From Saccoglossus kowalevskii (lineage: Eukaryota > Hemichordata > Enteropneusta > Harrimaniidae), in contig NW_003135341.1 in NCBI RefSeq assembly GCF_000003605.2, positions 621,901-634,170 of the forward strand: a DNA stretch of 12,270 nt, read 5' to 3'. The position numbers and the translations under genes are program-made. How positions within the stretch are numbered: the first letter of the stretch is position 1; the number at the start of each line of letters is the position of its first letter. The notes under the pieces were generated by a model. The model worked only from the letters and a program-made list of their open reading frames with translations. It made no database searches and was not told the DNA's origin. This document shows, piece after piece, positions 7,758-12,270 of the stretch.

Positions 7758-9556
7758 CTGAAAATGAAAGTAATAATGATTAGTGACGGGTTGTATTCAT
7801 ATTAATGTATGTACTATCAAATTCTCCCGAAAATCTCAGAATAAAATTATCTGCTCCATCTCAAAATTAAGCCCACTAGGAATTGTTATGGTAGGTATGT
7901 TGCCTTATGCGGACATATTTTATAAACCTATATTGTTATATTTGCATAATTAATTTGACCAATTCGTGTTAACATAACACTTATATTAAATAAATTTAGT
8001 AAATGACGTTATTTTGTCATACGATATTTAATTAATATATTTAACCACGATATCGATATTCAAGTGATTATTGTAGTTTAGATTTAATTGCCAAGTATTT
8101 CGGTATTTATTTCGGTGTTTCACTATTCGCGTACCTGGGACGCCATAATCTGTTTGTCCTTCACTGTGCATGTACACTACTAACGTGGGACTTTTGCTAT
8201 GAGTTGTCGTGATCTTGCTCACAACGTTGAACAAACCTGGTTGTCTCGGTCTGCCATCCCTTATTCCAGCCCGCCCATTACTACATTCATGTCATTTAGG
8301 TAACAAACCCATTTATTGTGATAAGTGGTTTTTAATTTGTACTACAATATCTTCTTTATAAATCATGATAAATGGGAAACAGCGTATATGTGTGTCAAAA
8401 TGGTAAGCGTATCGGCCCATCATTACGAATATTTGGGTTAGACTCATAAGATCGACTGCAAACTCATCATTACGGAAAAAGAGTACATCCTGATTTGTAT
8501 TTTGGGTGAATATCGTTCTTTCAGATGGGATGTAAAGCTGTTAGTCCTGTAAACTGTTCCTGACCCAGATGTATGTAAAAGATGCTGTTGTTATTGACGC
8601 GATGACAACTGACACATTAACACTCAATCTGTTGTGGCCTCCTTACACGTGGCTGTTTCAGCATTTGTGGGACTATACGTGTCATTCAGACGAGATTGTG
8701 AAGAAGGAACTACACAATGTGAATACAACAATAACGTTCTGAGCCTAACTCATTTGCCATCATTTATTGAATCGCTTCATGTTTCCCGGAGAGACAAGCT
8801 GCTATCTAGCCAATACGATGAAAGTGGCTGGAAACGGCTATTTCAAGCGTATACTTGTATGGATTGCTCATGTTTTAAAGTTTTCAGTCAAAAACGAGCC
8901 GTTGACTTTGCTGAAAAAAGGCTCAAGTCAAACCCTTTTTGGTAACATGCTTTTATTTGGTTTAAAACAATTACATGTACAATCCCTCACACAAAGCAAT
9001 GCATTTGGTTTAATCCTGATATCTTAATTAATAAGCGAATTATATCCTATAGAGGTTGGTACCAGAGTGGTATTATATTCCTTTCCGATGTACTAGATGA
9101 CAGTGGCAATTTCCTCACCTTTGATACTTTCTCAAACAAATATAACATATCATCAAATCAATTTTTAAAATACTTTTGTCTTATTGATGCTATTCCTGTA
9201 AATTGATTGGATTTTTTGAATAAAAGAGATATTGAAAATGAATCTAACCTGATCAATATTAAAAGAGCTTACTCAGCAATCGTGGAGACATTGGGTTAAA
9301 CCTAAAACCTCAAACCTGTGTTGAAAAGTGGGAGAATGGGAGAGACTATTTGGCACACATCTAAACAAACTGCTTTTCGATTGTAATAATATAACAGAAA
9401 AAGCTTTTAACTGTTTTTAGAAAAATAAAGTGAATGGCATGGAAAAGCAGTTACTCACATGTGGTGTTTCACAATTCGTCGTCGTCCATATACACCACCA
9501 TCAACGAACGAAGTCACAATAAGTAACATGATCAAAAGCAATACTAGTTTCTTCAT
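7688..9556 (-). CDS. Small secreted peptide precursor, 55 residues, two coding exons
   Basis: Exon 9556-9459 joins exon 7757-7688 across a 1701-base intron. The start has A at -3. Residues 1-20 form a textbook signal peptide (MKKLVLLLIMLLIVTSFVDG), with cleavage likely after Gly20 (V-D-G). The mature part begins GVYGRRRIVKHH and, after the splice, continues INKIQKDMVLEERIKEMQG, ending ESG before TGA. It has no cysteine, a tribasic RRR that a proprotein convertase could cut, and a charged, probably helical C-terminal half. Evidence for the join: donor AT|GTGAGT, acceptor TTTCATTTTCAG, matching phase 2, and AATAAA downstream. A secreted neuropeptide-like, antimicrobial or other signalling peptide is possible; I recognise no family. 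The intron contains a diverged copy of the mature segment and a LINE relic. Exons between the two cannot be excluded. Confidence 0.55.
7758..8099. other. AT-rich intron sequence, nothing recognised
   Basis: Part of the large intron of the peptide gene. No repeat, RNA or coding segment was identified. Confidence 0.4.
8115..8150 (-). pseudogene. Diverged copy of the mature-peptide segment
   Basis: In the minus frame this reads DYGVPGTRIVKH, against DGGVYGRRRIVKH in the signal-peptide exon at 9502-9464: nine identities in thirteen aligned positions with one gap. At DNA level CGAATAGTGAAACACC matches CGAATTGTGAAACACC at 15 of 16. The copy has the same orientation and lies inside the gene's own intron. 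No signal peptide precedes it and no GTGAGT follows; the frame runs on as RNKYRNTWQLN to a stop at about 8028. It is best read as a duplicated, decayed exon, or less likely as an alternative exon. Confidence 0.4.
8739..9364 (+). mobile_element. Non-LTR retrotransposon (LINE) ORF2 fragment, region after the reverse transcriptase, decayed
   Basis: One frame gives LSLTHLPSFIESLHVSRRDK, SGWKRLFQ and SNPFW. After a TAA (8943-8945) it continues IWFNPDILINKRIISYRGWY, then SGIIFLSDVLDDSGNFLTF and KYNIS...YFCLIDAIPVN, followed by a TGA (9204-9206) and more matching sequence to a stop at 9297. A shifted frame continues PQTCVEKWENGRDY to a TAA at 9362. This series (GL..L.SFI, W..GI..I.DLLD..G.F..F, KYNI, AIP, EKW) is typical of the segment C-terminal to the reverse transcriptase domain in L1-like LINEs. 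Catalytic domains and a 3' tail are missing. It is an old truncated insertion in the intron of the minus-strand peptide gene. Confidence 0.75.
9459..9556 (-). other. Signal-peptide exon of the peptide gene
   Basis: 98 coding bases: 32 codons plus AT before the strong donor GTGAGT (9458-9453). Without splicing the frame would end at the next codon (TGA overlaps the donor), a common layout for a true exon end. A weak possible acceptor for its 5' side is TAAACAG|GAAATC with the exon from 9626, leaving about 70 bases of 5' untranslated sequence. Confidence 0.6.
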
Positions 9557-10845
9557 ATTGTACAGACAATGGAACAGTATGTAGTTATCAGCATTAAACG
9601 TAGAGTGACTTTATGTCCCTGATTTCCTGTTTACAATGATACATATACGGGAATGAAGATATAATTAACATGACATACATGTTGACCTTTTTTGGTAGAT
9701 GAAATAAACAGAATATAGACAGCTTTATGTTGGACTTTCGGATGAGTTGTAGAATTTAATTTGCCTTTATATTGTGTTAGGAGTATTCGAGTATGGGGCG
9801 AGAAGCTTTTTCTTTTCACTTGTTGAAATGCATGAATATTACTTTAAACATATTTGAGCGAAAGGCTAAGCAATCTCTTATGATAATCATTAGGGAAATA
9901 TGGATGTTTGTCTATTAATTCTTTAACATATCTTATTCAATGATTCCACTGATTTTATTCTGAGGCCATGAACATTGTTTTCTCTGGGATTTATGACTAG
10001 TTAACCTGGAAACGAACACACAATATTCGGTCAACATTCGCGCCAAACAAATGGGCGGGTTTACTTTTTTCACTTATTCTATCATTGCAAAATGCACTTG
10101 GTTGGTGCATTGATGTACCAGTGCAATTTGCATAATATTTTAGCAAAAATAAATAAATAGTCGCATGATTTTTGGAAAAACTCTGACCACAAGCATCTGT
10201 TGTGAGGTCGAATGTCATCATTATTCTATACTGTACTGTGCTATTTTGAGATACGTTATAATGTGACGGGGTGTTTGTCAGCAATTGTTATTATTTTGAT
10301 ATTTAGATGCGGCTAGTTTTTCAAAAGTAATTTTTGACAATTTGTATGTTGTATATCGTTTGCCCCAGGTGAACAATATATGGATGATTTATACAGGTGT
10401 GTCTGCATTATTAGTTAGGACTGTGTGAATGCATGATTATATTAAAAACTGGAACCAGTTCAGTGGAGCGTGTGTATCACAACATGAAAAAAGGATGTTT
10501 ATAATGACAAATACCGATAAATTACGAATAATCACTATACTGCAAGATATATGTTGAATCTAACTGCTGCAATCAAATCGAACGTAAATGACGCAATGTG
10601 AAATGTAAATTACCATAAAACTGCGACTATCCAAAAACTGAATAAGCTCTGATGATTATTTACAATGCTGTTTGCCCATGTTGTGTTATCCATCACAGTG
10701 ATGAGATTATGTTATGTGATATTACACTAAGTTTACAATAGTAAATTACAAATAATGCAAAGTATACTATAGACAGAAAAATGTACATTTATTTAACAGT
10801 TATCATCTAGGAATAACTCTACGGAACCAATGTTTTAGTGCTTAC
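9557..10845. other. Probable 5' untranslated sequence and intron of the peptide gene; no other gene
   Basis: A 95-codon minus-strand frame (10284-9997) has no recognisable motif and no splice support. The rest is AT-rich with scattered stops. Confidence 0.35.
10087..10131. repeat. Short imperfect hairpin
   Basis: GCAAAATGCACTTGGT pairs with ACCAGTGCAATTTGC with one mismatch and one bulge, around a loop of roughly 13 bases. The total stem is about 16 bp, short of a normal microRNA precursor. Confidence 0.45.
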
Positions 10846-10937
10846 CTGTCGAAGGGTTATGTCGAGTGGATTTATTATTACATAGCACCATGGGATAGCA
10901 TACCAGATCGTCGGTATGTAGCACGGATTGCTATTGG
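10846..10937 (-). promoter_or_regulatory. Possible promoter and 5' untranslated exon of the peptide gene
   Basis: On the minus strand TTCGACAG|GTAAGC is a strong donor, so an exon ends at 10846. About 85 bases upstream is CAACCAATAGC, a good CCAAT box (10937-10933). This spacing would put transcription start roughly at 10860-10890, with a very short first exon. The nearest downstream signal in the same direction is the peptide gene's coding exon, with a possible acceptor before 9626. No TATA box is seen at the right distance. The link to the peptide gene is inference. Confidence 0.3.
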
Positions 10938-12138
10938 TTGAATAGGAAAGTGCAGCATATATCCTCATATAATCGAATTGTATGAAAGTTGCCATGATCG
11001 ATAAAATAACTTTATATGAAAATTTGTGTTTATGATTGATTTTTATCAGTCAGCCTTAGTGCTAAATCAATAGGATAAATAGAAAATATCAATAGAGTAG
11101 CCAAGGTGTTAAAATGGATTAAGTACTGGCAAATCAAATTCTGCTAAGTTATAATCTAGCGCATATAACATGTAAAAACACAAAAAATCCTTCGAGATTT
11201 CACGTTTTCCTGTAAAGGAGTGTTGGCTGTTCTTTCTCTGGACTTCCTCCCGCGTGTGGTACGAACATTCCTGTCATGCTCTCACTTCGATTGCGCTTGT
11301 CAAGCTATACACGGGCTACAGTACTCATTTCGTGTTGTGCATATTCATATCCATTTGTTGTCAACTGCCTTTGGCCAAGTTTTAACCTAATTTTGTTGAT
11401 GCTTGTCTGTATCATTTGTCGAGCACGTCTACTGAGCATATGAAATGCGCGACTGCTGCAAATCAGTTTTGCAAGCTGATGAAAATAGCCGACTTTTGAC
11501 TGTCACGTGCATCCTTCTTGTCCGTCATTTCTAGAGCATGCCTGGGCCAATTTTAGGTACGTCACAAGTTGTAATACATGTGAATATCGCTTTGTTTAAT
11601 TGTGTTGACTTTCAACTGACAGCCGATAATTGCCCAAAAATCAACATTTGGAAATGTCATTAACAGTTTCTGGGGCATGCCCTGACCATTTTCATTCAAA
11701 TTTAGTCTTTATACATGTTTCATCCACATTTGTAGTTAATATGTTGAATACTACCCCAATAATTAAACATAATCTGACTATGATTTTCGTTGTTTGAAAC
11801 TATGTCATTGATAATGACTTGTTAGTACGATATTCTAGAATAATTATTATTCGGTTTCACTTGATAGGTGGTCTATCATCATCATCATATAGGATTACAA
11901 ACAGGAAGTACATAGCATAGGGAGGTTACCACATACCACTCGTGCCGATGAATGGTTTGGGAGTAGACACAGTGTGGCTTGTTGGTAAGAATAGCAAATG
12001 GATACGTTGTGATTATTTACAGTTTATACGACGAAATTATCACGTTTAAGGTTGAATCGGTTAATGGCTGAAGTAATGATAAAACACATAACATTGGATT
12101 CATTTTTATCACAGATTTCCAGTCCATTTTACACCTCG
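10938..12138. other. Intergenic DNA, no gene recognised
   Basis: Both strands lack long frames. Noted small sites are an E-box CACGTG (about 11504), a CRE-like TACGTCA (about 11558), a 12-bp palindrome TATTCTAGAATA (11831-11842) and (ATC)4 at 11875-11888 next to a 6-bp hairpin (TGATAG/CTATCA). None has supporting context. Confidence 0.35.

Positions 12139-12270
<132 letters not shown>

Noticed and set aside
8767-9027. Plus-strand 86-codon frame overlapping the LINE region
   Set aside because: The LINE motifs lie in the neighbouring frame on both sides of it, so this is a shadow.
9997-10284. Minus-strand 95-codon frame
   Set aside because: No recognisable motif, no splice sites, and composition like the surrounding AT-rich DNA.
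11951-11984. Plus-strand ATG frame leading to TTG|GTAAGA, a possible first exon
   Set aside because: Only about a dozen codons, no signal peptide, and the microsatellite and window end hide any downstream exon.

Overview
The window reads as metazoan nuclear DNA, most likely from a marine invertebrate. It is AT-rich, its coding signal is confined to short exons bounded by GT/AG splice sites, there is a polyadenylation signal, a non-LTR retrotransposon relic and a long tetranucleotide microsatellite. There is no bacterial gene packing. The taxonomic guess (mollusc, cnidarian, amphioxus or similar) rests on protein families I recall being repeated in such genomes, and cannot be proven from here.

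Positions 1-2650, minus strand, hold the 3' part of a multi-exon gene. It belongs to a conserved but uncharacterised invertebrate protein family and runs off the left edge. Four exons can be placed (2650-2435, 2335-2030, 1736-1364, 1269 to the window start). All three introns are phase 1. The exons encode a Ser/Thr-rich linker, a zinc-finger-like segment, a Cys-rich segment, and a long domain whose motif order resembles the RNase-H-like core of P-element/THAP9-type transposases. The copy carries five frameshifts and at least four in-frame stops, so as given it is broken. Every frameshift can be repaired by removing one base, mostly from a homopolymer, so sequencing insertions must be considered.

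Positions 2875-5500 are mostly AT-rich with no recognised gene. They contain a cluster of G-tracts around a perfect 16-bp palindrome (3540-3602). A 17-bp sequence inside this cluster recurs inverted 1.8 kb away (5369-5385). A GC-richer patch at 5450-5925 (plus) carries a short acidic open frame that seems to continue in another frame with a CGKG knuckle, and is probably a broken first exon.

Positions 6144-6692 look like a short inverted-repeat (MITE-like) element. A 43-bp unit containing a CTCF-like core occurs twice at 7150 and 7320.

Positions 7580-9556, minus strand, contain what I think is the most interesting gene: a 55-residue secreted peptide precursor split over two exons (9556-9459 and 7757-7688). 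It has a clear signal peptide, a GTGAGT donor, a strong acceptor, matching phase and AATAAA at 7602-7597. A possible 5' untranslated exon ends at 10846, with a CCAAT box just upstream. Its large intron holds a diverged second copy of the mature-peptide segment (8150-8115) and a decayed LINE fragment on the plus strand (8739-9364).

Positions 9560-12138 otherwise show nothing coding. The window ends in an uninterrupted (TTTA)n tract of about 132 bp.
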